A DNA stretch of 64,000 nucleotides from Alistipes montrealensis (GTDB lineage: Bacteria > Bacteroidota > Bacteroidia > Bacteroidales > Rikenellaceae). The notes beneath the pieces were generated by a model. The model was not told the origin of the DNA. It worked only from the letters and a program-made list of their open reading frames with translations, and did not search any database. Position 1 is the stretch's first letter. Each line of letters opens with the position of its first letter. The stretch lies in contig NZ_JAGYXY010000005.1 in NCBI RefSeq assembly GCF_018362775.1, forward strand, positions 1 through 64,000. Direction: 5' to 3'. Of this stretch, positions 8,292-17,585 are shown in pieces. The position numbers and the translations under genes were made by a program.

Positions 8292-9489
8292 AAAAGTAAT
8301 CATAATTCATCCAGATAGGCAACACTCTTTACAAACGGCAAAGGCATTACAAGATGCAGGATATTTACATAAGTACATAACCGCTGTATATTTAAAGGAG
8401 CATTCGCTTTCGTCTTTATTCTCTTCTATTGCTCCATCTGGTATAAAAAGAAAATTTCTTAAACATAAGGTTGAAGGTCTTGATGATGATAAGGTAATTT
8501 TGGTCTGTGAACTCAGAATGCTCATTTTGTCAATTATCTCATTATTTTTGCCAACTTCTGTTACCTTCTTCATAAGAAAAAAATTGTTACATACTTTTAA
8601 TAAAAAGTGTGCTAAAATATGCCACGAACAAGACTTTGACATATTATTTAGTTTCGATACTTTGAGTGGAGATTATTATAAAACCTTAAAAGAGAGAGGG
8701 GTCAAGCTTGTTTTAGATATGTCTGCACCTTGTTATAAAGCTATGTATGATTCGTACTTAAAGGATGTAAACAAACATCTAGAGCAGTCATTCGTTTTAA
8801 AACATTTCCTTCAAGGGCCAAAAGCGAAGATGTGTCTTGAAAATTGTGAGAAAGAATTGAGAACATATGATTATTTTGTAGTAGCCTCTACCTATACAAA
8901 GGACACACTGCTTATAAATGGTATTAATGAAGGCCAAATAATCATTGTTCCTTATGGTGTTATGCAACCAAAGAGTTTAGAAAAACGACCTAATGGCAAT
9001 TTTACCTGCACATATGTAGGTAATGTTTCTCAACAAAAAGGATGTCATTATATCTTTAGAATCGCCAAAGAATATTCTAATATAACTTTTAACCTTATCG
9101 GTAATTTCGACAATAGTTACATAGAAATCCCATCTAACTGTATATTGCACGGATATTTAGGGTTTGATAATATCGGAAAAATATTAACCTCTTCAGATTT
9201 GTTCCTTTTCCTGTCTTTATCAGATGGTTTTGGTTTCGCAGCTGCTGAAGCTATGGCTTATGGTGTCCCTGTTGTTTGCTCACAAAATTCAGGTATTAGA
9301 GATGTTGTTAAAGATTGTGGATGGATTATTCCGCCTGATGATACGGATGCTTTAAGAAACATATTATGTTGGAGTTTAGAGCATCGAAATGAATTGACGA
9401 AAAAAGGGAAGGAATCACAACAAAGTTTGACAAACCTTACTTGGGGAAATTATAGAAATACGTTGATCTCTTTCTTTGACACGTTGTAA
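8281..9489 (+). CDS. Glycosyltransferase family 4
   Basis: The 402-residue cytoplasmic or membrane-associated protein has a GT-B layout. The N-terminal acceptor domain begins KKVIIIHPDRQHS. The C-terminal GT1/GT4 domain is recognisable from TCTYVGNVSQQKGCHYIF (about residues 243-260), and the donor-binding signature SDGFGFAAAEAMAYGVPVV carries both conserved glutamates of the EX7E region. It probably adds one sugar of the repeat unit on undecaprenyl pyrophosphate. The start overlaps the previous gene. A TTG 13 bases before its end is in frame with the next gene but is not the likely start. Confidence 0.85.
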   Translation: MGNKKVIIIHPDRQHSLQTAKALQDAGYLHKYITAVYLKEHSLSSLFSSIAPSGIKRKFLKHKVEGLDDDKVILVCELRMLILSIISLFLPTSVTFFIRKKLLHTFNKKCAKICHEQDFDILFSFDTLSGDYYKTLKERGVKLVLDMSAPCYKAMYDSYLKDVNKHLEQSFVLKHFLQGPKAKMCLENCEKELRTYDYFVVASTYTKDTLLINGINEGQIIIVPYGVMQPKSLEKRPNGNFTCTYVGNVSQQKGCHYIFRIAKEYSNITFNLIGNFDNSYIEIPSNCILHGYLGFDNIGKILTSSDLFLFLSLSDGFGFAAAEAMAYGVPVVCSQNSGIRDVVKDCGWIIPPDDTDALRNILCWSLEHRNELTKKGKESQQSLTNLTWGNYRNTLISFFDTL

Positions 9490-9502
9490 TAAAAAATATG
9501 TT

Positions 9503-10729
9503 ATGAAAGCAGTGCGCGAACTGGCTGAAATGAAGAATGATGACAGTATGATGCCGATAACTCCTCATATCAAAAAAATAATCGTAAACACCATATCAAC
9601 AAAAAAATATGCTGGTGGTACATTTCAGATAGCGTATAATTTCATGTTGAAGACATTGGAAAATCCGGATGTGGAGTGGTATTACTTCGTTTCGAAGGAT
9701 TTGGATGATATACTTGGAGATAAGTTTAAAGATCTACTTGGACAACATTACTTCTCGTTCCCAACGCAGCCTGATTTCAAGCATTCTTATATGATGGTAA
9801 AAAAGAAATTACGCGAACTTGAGAAAAAAATACAGGCAGACCTAGTATACTCTATATCAGCTCCATCATATTTCAAATTCAAAGCAATCGAGGTGATGCG
9901 TTTTACGAATCCGTGGGTAACACATCCAAACAAATACTCATGGAGCACGTTGTCACTAAAGAATAAAATATGCTATTACCTCTACGGACTAAACCAAAGA
10001 AGAATGATGAAGGCTGTTCATCACTTCATTACTCAAACTGAAACATGCAAAGCTGGAATAATGAGAGTAACTGGTGTGCCTGAAAAGAATGTAAAGGTGG
10101 TGAATAATGTGCTACCTGCGATATTCAAAACTATAGACAAAACACCCTATCCTGTTGATAGTAATTGGATAGATGTGGCATGTATTGGCAATGCAACTCC
10201 CCACAAAAATTTTGACATTATACCAGAAGTGCTTAAAGAACTGAAGAATTTGGGTATGGACAATGTGAGATTTCATACTACAATTCCTGTTAGCACCTTG
10301 TTATTTACGATAAAAAAAAAGATTGAGAAAGAGGAACTGGCGGCCAACTGGGTGAACCATGGTCGTGTCTCTCAGAAAGAACTAGCGGAGGTGTATAAGC
10401 ATTGCCAATTTTGCTTCTTACCAACACTGCTTGAGGTGTTCTCAGCAAGTACGGTAGAAGCCATGTTCTTCAATCTACCTATCGTTGCAACACATTTCGA
10501 GTTTAACACCGAAGTTCTTGCAAATAGCTGTCTCTATTATGAACCCAAAAAGGCAAAGGATGCAGCCATGCAAATCGCAAAATTGGTAGGCAACAAGACT
10601 TTACAAGAAGATTTAAAATCAAAGATGCAGAAACGCCTTGAGGTGTATAGTAATTATGACACTCACTTCAAAACTATAAAGCAATTTCTAATTCAGGTAA
10701 TAGATAACAATTTCAGATCTGATAATTGA
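9503..10729 (+). CDS. Glycosyltransferase family 4
   Basis: A GT-B glycosyltransferase of 408 residues from the ATG at 9503. An upstream in-frame TTG at 9476 lies inside the previous gene, and ATGs at 9530 and 9548 are also possible. Evidence is IDVACIGNATPHKNFDIIPE (start of the donor domain) and FLPTLLEVFSASTVEAMFFN with PIVATHFEF, the EX7E-type motif. GGTFQIAYNFM near residue 38 is the glycine-rich acceptor loop. A run of nine A at 10312-10320 lies within a Lys-rich codon stretch. This is the last gene of the strongly AT-rich block; a transposase relic follows. Confidence 0.82.
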   Translation: MKAVRELAEMKNDDSMMPITPHIKKIIVNTISTKKYAGGTFQIAYNFMLKTLENPDVEWYYFVSKDLDDILGDKFKDLLGQHYFSFPTQPDFKHSYMMVKKKLRELEKKIQADLVYSISAPSYFKFKAIEVMRFTNPWVTHPNKYSWSTLSLKNKICYYLYGLNQRRMMKAVHHFITQTETCKAGIMRVTGVPEKNVKVVNNVLPAIFKTIDKTPYPVDSNWIDVACIGNATPHKNFDIIPEVLKELKNLGMDNVRFHTTIPVSTLLFTIKKKIEKEELAANWVNHGRVSQKELAEVYKHCQFCFLPTLLEVFSASTVEAMFFNLPIVATHFEFNTEVLANSCLYYEPKKAKDAAMQIAKLVGNKTLQEDLKSKMQKRLEVYSNYDTHFKTIKQFLIQVIDNNFRSDN

Positions 10730-10734
10730 CAACA

Positions 10735-10985
10735 TTATCGTCCCGAGAAAATTCACCATAGCAGTGCACTGCGATATAAACCAATCTGAGAACTTCTTGA
10801 ACGCAAATGGAGCAATCCACTTAAGACTCTCTTGTCAGAAATAAGCCCGGCAGAGCTATCAACCTCTCTCGTTTCAATATCTTCATAGACCATATCCTCC
10901 GCTCTTGTTACAAAGAAGTCATTGTTAAGATTAAAGTAACTCTATGGCACTGCTGTCAAAAGCATAGACATTTCGTCGAGGCCAA
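10735..10985 (-). mobile_element. Degenerate IS4-type transposase fragment
   Basis: The 497-bp gap at 10730-11226 holds no intact gene. On the minus strand, short open pieces resemble an IS4-family DDE transposase. VYAFDSSAIELL (about 10942-10978) matches the first catalytic Asp region (VYAFDSTTIDL). DFFVTRAEDMVYEDIETREV, followed by DSSAGLISD (about 10830-10920), matches the family's FFVTRAKxNMxYEV...STGLRxD segment. Stops and frame changes break it, and I could not define terminal inverted repeats. The rest of the gap (10986-11226) is AT-rich, includes a run of ten A at 11167-11176, and probably holds the promoter of the downstream block. No clear promoter match was found. Confidence 0.6.
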
Positions 10986-11226
10986 GTATAAGTTTCTGTC
11001 CCTTATACAGTTACTTAGCCTTAAATATCAAGATCTACATAATATTTCCCCTTTGTTCATAGCTCGCTTGATAGACCCTATATGCCTAATTGCATAACTA
11101 TGAGTTCTAATCGGAAACTCCATTACACTTACAATTAATTGCAAATCAAGCAGTTTAAACCCAATCAAAAAAAAAAGAATATTTATCCAGACAGCAATGA
11201 ATTGATAATTAAATAATAAAAATACT

Positions 11227-12300
11227 ATGTCAGTTTTTAAAGACAAAGTCCTGTTGATAACAGGTGGTACTGGCTCGTTTGGAAACGCAGTGCTTCGTCG
11301 CTTCCTTGACAGCGACATCAAAGAGATTCGTATTTTTTCGCGTGATGAGAAGAAGCAAGACGATATGCGTCATGCGTTGCAGAATCCAAAAGTAAAGTTC
11401 TACATCGGTAACGTGCGTAAGAAAACATCCGTAGATGTCGCGATGCGTGGTGTAGACTATGTTTTCGCAGCAGCAGCATTGAAGCAAGTGCCTTCATGTG
11501 AGTTCTTCCCAATGGAGGCAACAATGACCAACGTAATAGGTACTAGCAATGTTTTGACATCAGCAATTGAGCACGGGGTAAAGAACATAGTGGTACTCTC
11601 CACCGACAAAGCCGCATATCCTATCAACGCCATGGGGATCTCCAAGGCATTGATGGAAAAGGTGGCCATTGCCAAAGGACGTGAACTCAGCGAAGACTCA
11701 CAAACCACTATTTGCTGCACTCGTTATGGCAACGTTATGGCATCGCGCGGTTCCGTAATTCCTCTCTGGGTGGAGCAAATGATGGAAGGCAGGCCCATCA
11801 CTATCACAGACCCCAACATGACGCGCTTTATGATGACTTTGGACGATGCAGTAGACCTTGTAATCTATGCATTCACGCACGGACACAACGGAGACCTCTT
11901 TGTACAGAAAGCTCCGGCTGCAACACTTTCCACTCTCGCAGAGGCTTTGAAACAGATCTATTCGAAGATAGACCCCAAGTATGGGGACACCGAGGTAAAA
12001 GTTATCGGCACACGTCACGGCGAAAAGCTTTATGAAACGCTCGTAACACGCGAAGAGATGGCAAAAGCTATCGATATGGGTAACTATTATCGAATCCCCT
12101 GCGATAACCGTGATCTGAATTACGACAAGTTTTTTATTGAAGGAAATGAGGATGTATCTCGAATTGAGGACTACCATTCGCACAATACACACCGCCTTGA
12201 TGTTGAGGGTATGAAGGAACAACTTTTACGCTTGCGCTTTGTACGCGAAGACCTCGGACTAGAACCACGTGCAAAGTCTAAAGAGATACGAAGCGAATAG
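11227..12300 (+). CDS. capE: UDP-GlcNAc 4,6-dehydratase/5-epimerase (CapE/WbjB type)
   Basis: This 357-residue extended SDR carries the NAD(P)-binding motif GGTGSFG (residues 13-19). In place of the usual YxxxK it has Met136-x3-Lys140 in NAMGISKALMEK, the signature of the CapE/WbjB inverting dehydratases. STDKAAYPIN and YGNVMASRGSVIPLW also match. It turns UDP-GlcNAc into UDP-2-acetamido-2,6-dideoxy-4-keto sugars, the first step to UDP-L-FucNAc. The next two genes supply the remaining enzymes in order. The block beginning here is less AT-rich than the flippase-to-glycosyltransferase block, so it may have a separate history. Confidence 0.9.
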   Translation: MSVFKDKVLLITGGTGSFGNAVLRRFLDSDIKEIRIFSRDEKKQDDMRHALQNPKVKFYIGNVRKKTSVDVAMRGVDYVFAAAALKQVPSCEFFPMEATMTNVIGTSNVLTSAIEHGVKNIVVLSTDKAAYPINAMGISKALMEKVAIAKGRELSEDSQTTICCTRYGNVMASRGSVIPLWVEQMMEGRPITITDPNMTRFMMTLDDAVDLVIYAFTHGHNGDLFVQKAPAATLSTLAEALKQIYSKIDPKYGDTEVKVIGTRHGEKLYETLVTREEMAKAIDMGNYYRIPCDNRDLNYDKFFIEGNEDVSRIEDYHSHNTHRLDVEGMKEQLLRLRFVREDLGLEPRAKSKEIRSE

Positions 12301-12383
12301 ACCATTCTTTTATTCATGCATAGAGTCTTATGCTCTGCTGAAACATCTTCTTTATTTCTGCAAAATATTAGAAAATAAACATA

Positions 12384-13586
12384 ATGAAAATACTTGTAAC
12401 CGGAGCCAAAGGTTTTGTCGGTCGTAATCTTGTTGCGCAGTTGTGTAACATAAAAGATGGCAAGGCAAAATTTTATGGCGATGTAACAGTATTCGAGGTA
12501 TTTGAATACGACATCGATTCGACAACAGATGAATTGGATCGCTATTGTCGCGAAGCCGATTTTGTTTTCAACCTTGCAGGCGTAAATCGTCCTCAGAATC
12601 CGGAAGAGTTTATGCAAGGCAACTTTGGATTTGCTTCAACACTGCTTGCCTTTTTGAAGAAGCACGGCAACACTTGCCCCGTGATGATTTCTTCCTCTAT
12701 TCAAGCAACGCTTGTCGGCAGATATGCCGAGAGCGATTACGGTAAGAGCAAGAAAGCTGGCGAGGAACTTTTCTTCGACTATGGAAAAGAGAGCGGAGCA
12801 AAAGTACTTGTCTATCGTTTCCCTAACCTTTTCGGCAAATGGTGCAGACCAAACTACAATTCGGCAGTTGCAACATTCTGCAACAATATAGCCAATGATT
12901 TACCCATACAAGTTAATGACCGCTCTACACAACTTGAACTTCTCTATATTGATGACCTTGTAGATGAGATGATAGCCGCACTTACCGGCAATGAGCATCA
13001 CTGCGAATTTGACGGAGTGGATACCATACTGACAGCGGACGGACGCTACTGTGCCGTGCCGATTACTCATAAGGTTACACTGGGCGAAATCATTGACCTA
13101 TTGGACGATTTTATAAGCCAGCCACAGACATTGCTTATTCCGAGCATTCCTGCAAACTCATTTGCAAAGAAACTCTATTCAACCTATTTATCATATCTCC
13201 CCAAAGAGAAGGTAATTTTCCCATTGAAGATGCATGTGGATGATCGAGGCTGTTTTGCTGAACTTGTGAAAACCTTAGACAAGGGACAGGTAAGCATTAA
13301 TATCTCAAAGCCCGGAATTACGAAAGGACAACATTGGCACAACACAAAATGGGAGTTCTTCATAGTGGTTGCAGGCAAGGGTTTGATACAGCAACGCAAG
13401 GTGGGTACAAATGAGGTTCTCAACTTTGAGGTCAGCGGCGAGAGGATAGAGGCCGTACACACGCTTCCTGGATATACTCACAATATCATCAACCTCAGCG
13501 AAACCGAAAACCTCGTAACAGTGATGTACTGCAACGAATGCTTTAACCCTAATCATCCTGATACATTCTTTGAACCGGTAAAATAA
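12384..13586 (+). CDS. capF: Bifunctional epimerase/reductase with cupin domain (CapF/WbjC)
   Basis: A 400-residue two-domain protein. The N-terminal SDR domain (residues 1 to about 245) opens with VTGAKGFVGRNL, and YGKSKKAGEELF supplies the YxxxK. The C-terminal cupin (about 270-395) has GQHWHNTKWEFF and HTLPGYTHNI, the His/Glu zinc site of CapF. In Staphylococcus CapF, the cupin epimerises C3 of the 4-keto sugar from CapE and the SDR domain reduces it to UDP-6-deoxy-L-TalNAc. Length and layout match the family. The gene follows capE after an 83-bp gap with no obvious feature and precedes capG by 13 bp. Confidence 0.92.
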   Translation: MKILVTGAKGFVGRNLVAQLCNIKDGKAKFYGDVTVFEVFEYDIDSTTDELDRYCREADFVFNLAGVNRPQNPEEFMQGNFGFASTLLAFLKKHGNTCPVMISSSIQATLVGRYAESDYGKSKKAGEELFFDYGKESGAKVLVYRFPNLFGKWCRPNYNSAVATFCNNIANDLPIQVNDRSTQLELLYIDDLVDEMIAALTGNEHHCEFDGVDTILTADGRYCAVPITHKVTLGEIIDLLDDFISQPQTLLIPSIPANSFAKKLYSTYLSYLPKEKVIFPLKMHVDDRGCFAELVKTLDKGQVSINISKPGITKGQHWHNTKWEFFIVVAGKGLIQQRKVGTNEVLNFEVSGERIEAVHTLPGYTHNIINLSETENLVTVMYCNECFNPNHPDTFFEPVK

Positions 13587-13599
13587 AACTGAGATAAAA

Positions 13600-14793
13600 A
13601 TGGATACAAAAATAAAAACCAATCACTCGGATGTAAAGTTTGCCGATAACGGTAAATTGAAACTTCTTATAATCGTTGGCACACGTCCTGAGATTATACG
13701 CCTTGCGGCAGTGATAACCAAATGTCGCAAGTATTTCGATACTATTCTCGCGCACACAGGTCAGAACTACGACTACAACCTAAACGGAGTGTTCTTCAAA
13801 GATCTCAAACTTGGCACCCCCGAAGTGTATATGGATGCTATGGGCGATGATTTGGGCGCAACTGTAGGTAATATCATAAATTGCTCATATAAGTTGATGA
13901 CCCAGATTAAGCCCGATGCACTGCTTATTTTAGGCGATACCAACTCTTGTCTGAGCGCCATTGCGGCAAAGCGTCTCCATATTCCAATTTTCCATATGGA
14001 AGCTGGCAATCGTTGCAAGGACGAGTGTCTACCAGAGGAAACAAACCGTCGTATCGTGGACATCATATCAGATGTAAACCTTGCTTATAGTGAGCATGCC
14101 CGCCGCTATCTGGAAGAATGCGGACTGCCCAAAGAACGCACCTATGTTACAGGTTCACCGATGGCAGAAGTATTACACGCCAACCTTGCAGAGATTGAGG
14201 CAAGCGACATCCATGACCGTCTTGGATTGAAAAAAGGCAAGTATATTCTTCTTTCAGCACACCGCGAAGAGAACATAGACTGCGAAAAGAACTTTCTTTC
14301 GCTGTTTAACGCCATCAATGCCATGGCAGGGAAATACGACATGCCTATTCTTTATAGCTGCCACCCGAGAAGCCGCAAACGTTTGGCATCAAGCGGTTTT
14401 CAACTTGACAGACGAGTTATCCAACACGAACCTCTTGGTTTTCACGACTACAACTGTTTGCAAATGAATGCATATACTGTAATCTCAGACAGCGGTACAT
14501 TGCCTGAGGAGAGTTCGTTCTTCATCAGTGTCGGTCATCCTTTCCCTGCCGTCTGTATTCGCACCTCAACCGAACGCCCCGAGGCTCTCGACAAAGCCTG
14601 CTTTGTACTCGCAGGCATTGACGAAAAATCCCTCTTGCAGGCAGTAGACACAGCTGTAGACCTCAACAATGACAACGCCCATGGCATCCCCGTCCCTAAC
14701 TATACCGATGAGAATGTCAGCACTAAGGTTGTGAAACTCATTCAGAGTTATACCGGAGTAGTTAATAAAATGGTCTGGAGGAAGGAACTTTAA
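13600..14793 (+). CDS. capG: UDP-N-acetyl-L-talosamine 2-epimerase (CapG/WbjD), UDP-L-FucNAc forming
   Basis: The 397-residue protein belongs to the non-hydrolysing UDP-GlcNAc 2-epimerase family. It has GTRPEIIRLAAV near residue 27, HTGQNYDYNLNGVFF near 52, HMEAGNRCKDECLPEETNRR near 130 and SDSGTLPEESS near 297, all typical of the family. The position after capE and capF makes the C2 epimerisation of UDP-6-deoxy-L-TalNAc to UDP-L-FucNAc the natural assignment, rather than UDP-ManNAc synthesis. The 30-odd residue lead before the GTRPE motif includes a Lys-rich start. The next gene, a WbuB-like glycosyltransferase, probably consumes the product. Confidence 0.9.
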   Translation: MDTKIKTNHSDVKFADNGKLKLLIIVGTRPEIIRLAAVITKCRKYFDTILAHTGQNYDYNLNGVFFKDLKLGTPEVYMDAMGDDLGATVGNIINCSYKLMTQIKPDALLILGDTNSCLSAIAAKRLHIPIFHMEAGNRCKDECLPEETNRRIVDIISDVNLAYSEHARRYLEECGLPKERTYVTGSPMAEVLHANLAEIEASDIHDRLGLKKGKYILLSAHREENIDCEKNFLSLFNAINAMAGKYDMPILYSCHPRSRKRLASSGFQLDRRVIQHEPLGFHDYNCLQMNAYTVISDSGTLPEESSFFISVGHPFPAVCIRTSTERPEALDKACFVLAGIDEKSLLQAVDTAVDLNNDNAHGIPVPNYTDENVSTKVVKLIQSYTGVVNKMVWRKEL

Positions 14794-14804
14794 TGTTGCT
14801 TTAA

Positions 14805-16010
14805 ATGAATATCCTTTTTTTGACATTGTCTTGTTTACATGATTTGAATCAGCGGGGCATATATTCCGACTTAATGAGAAAGTTTATTAAGGACGGACAT
14901 AACGTATATATCGTGGTTCCTTTTGAACGTCGCATGAAGCGTAAAACGGAACTCTTTGAGTCGGTCGGTGCTCATATTCTTGGCGTTAAAACTCTTAATA
15001 TTCAAAAAACGAATGTTGTCGAGAAAGGAATAGGTACAATATTGTTGGAACAACAATATATGACAGCTATTCGGCGTCATTTGAAGGATATTCATTTTGA
15101 TTTGGTCCTTTATTCTACTCCTCCAATCACCTTTAATAAAATAATCGGATGGGCTAAGAATAAGTATAATGCCATGACTTATCTGCTTTTAAAGGACATC
15201 TTTCCGCAGAATGCAGTGGACTTAGGAATGTTTTCAAAATCAAGCTTAATATATAAGTTATTCAGAGCAAAGGAACGTAAACTCTATGCGTTGTCTGACT
15301 ATATCGGATGTATGTCTCCGGCCAATGTGGAATATGTCTTAAAACATAACCCTTCAGTTAATCCTGCATATGTTGAGGTTTGTCCAAATAGCGTGGAGCT
15401 ATCTAATAAAACTGCATCTGTGGATGCAACGGAAATCAAAAATAAGTACGGAATACCGACTGACAAGAACATTTGTATTTACGGCGGAAATCTTGGCAAA
15501 CCGCAGGGAATTGATTTCTTAATTGATACTATCAATAGTAATGAGAAAAGAAGCAATGCTTTCTTTTTGATTGCAGGTAATGGAACAGAATTTAATCGTT
15601 TAAAAAATTGGTTTACGCAGAATAAACCTTGTAATGCCAAATTAATCAAAACATTACCAAAACCGGAATATGATTGCTTAATGCGTTCCGCTGATGTGGG
15701 ATTAATTTTCCTTGATAGACGTTTTACTATTCCCAACTATCCTTCCCGACTGCTTTCCTATTTAGAAAACAAGATTCCAATAATGATGGCTACGGATGCA
15801 AATACGGATATAGGCACAATAGCCGAAACTAACGGATATGGTCTTTGGACTGAGAGTGGTAATATTGAGGAATTTGATAAGAAACTGGATTCAATCCTTG
15901 CTAATCAAGCAATTCGAGTTGAAATGGGCAATCGTGGTTATAAATTCCTAACAGAGAATTATACCATAGATTATACATCAAATACCATAATGTCTCATTT
16001 TGAAAAATAG
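14805..16010 (+). CDS. Glycosyltransferase, WbuB-like (probable L-FucNAc transferase)
   Basis: The 401-residue GT4-family protein begins MNILFLTLSCLHDLNQRGIY, like the WbuB/Cap5L-type enzymes usually found right after the FucNAc genes. Supporting segments are LVLYSTPPITFNKIIG, LLLKDIFPQNAVDLGMF (family form LRDIFPQ) and ICIYGGNLGKPQGIDFLI at the start of the donor domain. FLDRRFTIPNYPSRLLSYLE lies where GT4 enzymes bind the donor nucleotide. The transfer of L-FucNAc is inferred from context. The gene lies 11 bp after capG and 8 bp before the initiating sugar transferase. Confidence 0.82.
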   Translation: MNILFLTLSCLHDLNQRGIYSDLMRKFIKDGHNVYIVVPFERRMKRKTELFESVGAHILGVKTLNIQKTNVVEKGIGTILLEQQYMTAIRRHLKDIHFDLVLYSTPPITFNKIIGWAKNKYNAMTYLLLKDIFPQNAVDLGMFSKSSLIYKLFRAKERKLYALSDYIGCMSPANVEYVLKHNPSVNPAYVEVCPNSVELSNKTASVDATEIKNKYGIPTDKNICIYGGNLGKPQGIDFLIDTINSNEKRSNAFFLIAGNGTEFNRLKNWFTQNKPCNAKLIKTLPKPEYDCLMRSADVGLIFLDRRFTIPNYPSRLLSYLENKIPIMMATDANTDIGTIAETNGYGLWTESGNIEEFDKKLDSILANQAIRVEMGNRGYKFLTENYTIDYTSNTIMSHFEK

Positions 16011-16018
16011 CATTCATT

Positions 16019-17563
16019 ATGTACAAATATTTCGTCAAACGCCTACTCGATTTTATAATAGCATTTTGCACACTTGCTTTTATTTGGCCAATTCTACTAA
16101 TTATTACAATCTGGCTTCATTTCGCCAATAAAAAATCTGGCGCATTTTTCTTCCAAGAACGTCCCGGCAAAGATGGTAAAATATTTAAGGTCATCAAGTT
16201 CAAGAGCATGACGGATGAATGTGATGCAGAAGGAAATTTGCTGCCGGATAGTGAAAGAATTACCACAGTAGGGAAGTTTGTACGCGCCACAAGCATTGAC
16301 GAACTCCCTCAGCTCATCAATGTCTTGAAAGGCGATATGGCATTAATCGGGCCGAGACCATTGTTGGTAAAATATTTTCCCTATTACACGCAGAGGGAAC
16401 AATTACGACATACCGTAAGACCCGGAATAACTGGTTGGGCGCAAGTGAACGGAAGGAACAATTTACGTTGGGATGATAGATTGGAGTGCGATGCATGGTA
16501 TGTGGAACATTGCTCCTTTATGCTTGACCTAAAGATTGTCTATAAGACCATTATGAATGTAGTTACCCAGAAGGATATTGCTCTAGTGGTAACTACTCCC
16601 GATTTAGATGATATTCGTCGGAAAGAGGTAATGATCTATAATTTAAAAAATAGCAACGCTCCAATAATCATACAAAACATCATTATAGAAGATTTGCCTA
16701 TCAAACTTGTTCGCGATGACCTTTTCCCGTCTGTCGGCGGCGGCAATAAAGGACGCAAGGCCGTGGAATACGAAAAGGAACTGAAGGAACTCGACTATAA
16801 CGCCATTGTGACCACAGGTGGCATTCAGAGCAATCACAACCGTGCAATGGCTCTGCTTGCAGCGAAGAACGGTTGGAAGTGTCATTTGGTTTATCACGGC
16901 ACGGAGGAACGCTTCAATGCAGAGAACGGCAATGCGCTGTTAGTGCGCTGCACCAAAGCCACGAAGGAATTTGTGGAAGCAAGTTGCATCTCGGAAGCGA
17001 TGAACAATGCAATGGCAGCTTACAAAAAAGAAGGGCTGAAGCCATATTATGTTACAGGCGGTGGTCATGATATGTCGGGTGGCAGAGCCTACATGAAAGC
17101 CATTCAGCAAATGTATGCTTATGGAAAACTATATAACTACAAGCCCGACTACATTTTTCACGCTTCAGGCACAGGTTCTACACAAGCCGGCATTTTAGTG
17201 GGCTTGGAATCGGTTGGCTGGGGCGATGTTAAAGTGATCGGCATCTCTGTGGCGCGTCAGCAGGAAAGAGGCAAACAGGTGGTGACGGAATTTGCCAACA
17301 AATTGGCAGAGCACCAAGGAATCAATGCGGACTTTACAGACAGGGTTCACTTTGTGACAGACTACCTTTTCGGAGGCTATGAACAGTTCTCTCCCGAGAT
17401 GAAGGATTTCTTGGATTATGCGATGCAGGAGACGGGCATTATCTTCGATACAACTTATTCGGGCAAGGCTTTCTACGGCATGTACGACTACGTGAAACGC
17501 AACGGTATTAAAGATAATATCTTGTTCTGGCATACTGGAGGATTAATGAATATCCAAAAATAA
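16019..17563 (+). CDS. Fusion: initiating sugar-phosphate transferase + PLP enzyme (ACC deaminase/D-cysteine desulfhydrase family)
   Basis: One 514-residue open frame holds two enzymes. Residues 1-195 are a polyprenyl-phosphate sugar-1-phosphate transferase (PglC/WcaJ family). It has an N-terminal membrane segment, FFQERPGKDGKIFKVIKFKS, SIDELPQLINVLKGDMALIG and the GPRPL motif. Residues 205-514 are a complete fold-type II PLP enzyme: RDDL, GGGNKGRK with the PLP lysine at 244, QSNHNR, ASGTGSTQAG and HTGG, as in ACC deaminase and D-cysteine desulfhydrase. The first domain would start repeat-unit assembly at the membrane; the second acts on an amino acid. An in-frame Met205 with a purine-rich Shine-Dalgarno sequence could also release the PLP enzyme alone. 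The ATP-grasp and aminotransferase genes follow. Confidence 0.82.
   Translation: MYKYFVKRLLDFIIAFCTLAFIWPILLIITIWLHFANKKSGAFFFQERPGKDGKIFKVIKFKSMTDECDAEGNLLPDSERITTVGKFVRATSIDELPQLINVLKGDMALIGPRPLLVKYFPYYTQREQLRHTVRPGITGWAQVNGRNNLRWDDRLECDAWYVEHCSFMLDLKIVYKTIMNVVTQKDIALVVTTPDLDDIRRKEVMIYNLKNSNAPIIIQNIIIEDLPIKLVRDDLFPSVGGGNKGRKAVEYEKELKELDYNAIVTTGGIQSNHNRAMALLAAKNGWKCHLVYHGTEERFNAENGNALLVRCTKATKEFVEASCISEAMNNAMAAYKKEGLKPYYVTGGGHDMSGGRAYMKAIQQMYAYGKLYNYKPDYIFHASGTGSTQAGILVGLESVGWGDVKVIGISVARQQERGKQVVTEFANKLAEHQGINADFTDRVHFVTDYLFGGYEQFSPEMKDFLDYAMQETGIIFDTTYSGKAFYGMYDYVKRNGIKDNILFWHTGGLMNIQK
16621..16633 (+). promoter_or_regulatory. Possible internal ribosome-binding site and start for the PLP domain
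   Basis: The sequence gaaagaggtaatg places an AGAGG motif 3-4 bases before an in-frame ATG (codon 205) at the exact boundary between the two domains. The ta-atg arrangement resembles a gene overlap. The sugar transferase frame has no stop here, so both a fused and a separate PLP protein could be made. Bacteroidota use Shine-Dalgarno sites weakly, so this is suggestive only. Confidence 0.4.
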
Positions 17564-17585
17564 CACAACAATAAAACAGACTCAT

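Noticed and set aside
10312-10320. Nine-A run in the third glycosyltransferase as a phase switch
   Set aside because: Runs of A are common in AT-rich genes with AAA lysine codons, so this is weak evidence beside the nine-G tracts.
11698-12222. 174-codon minus-strand frame inside capE
   Set aside because: capE has its full set of motifs on the plus strand; the antisense product is unrelated to any family.
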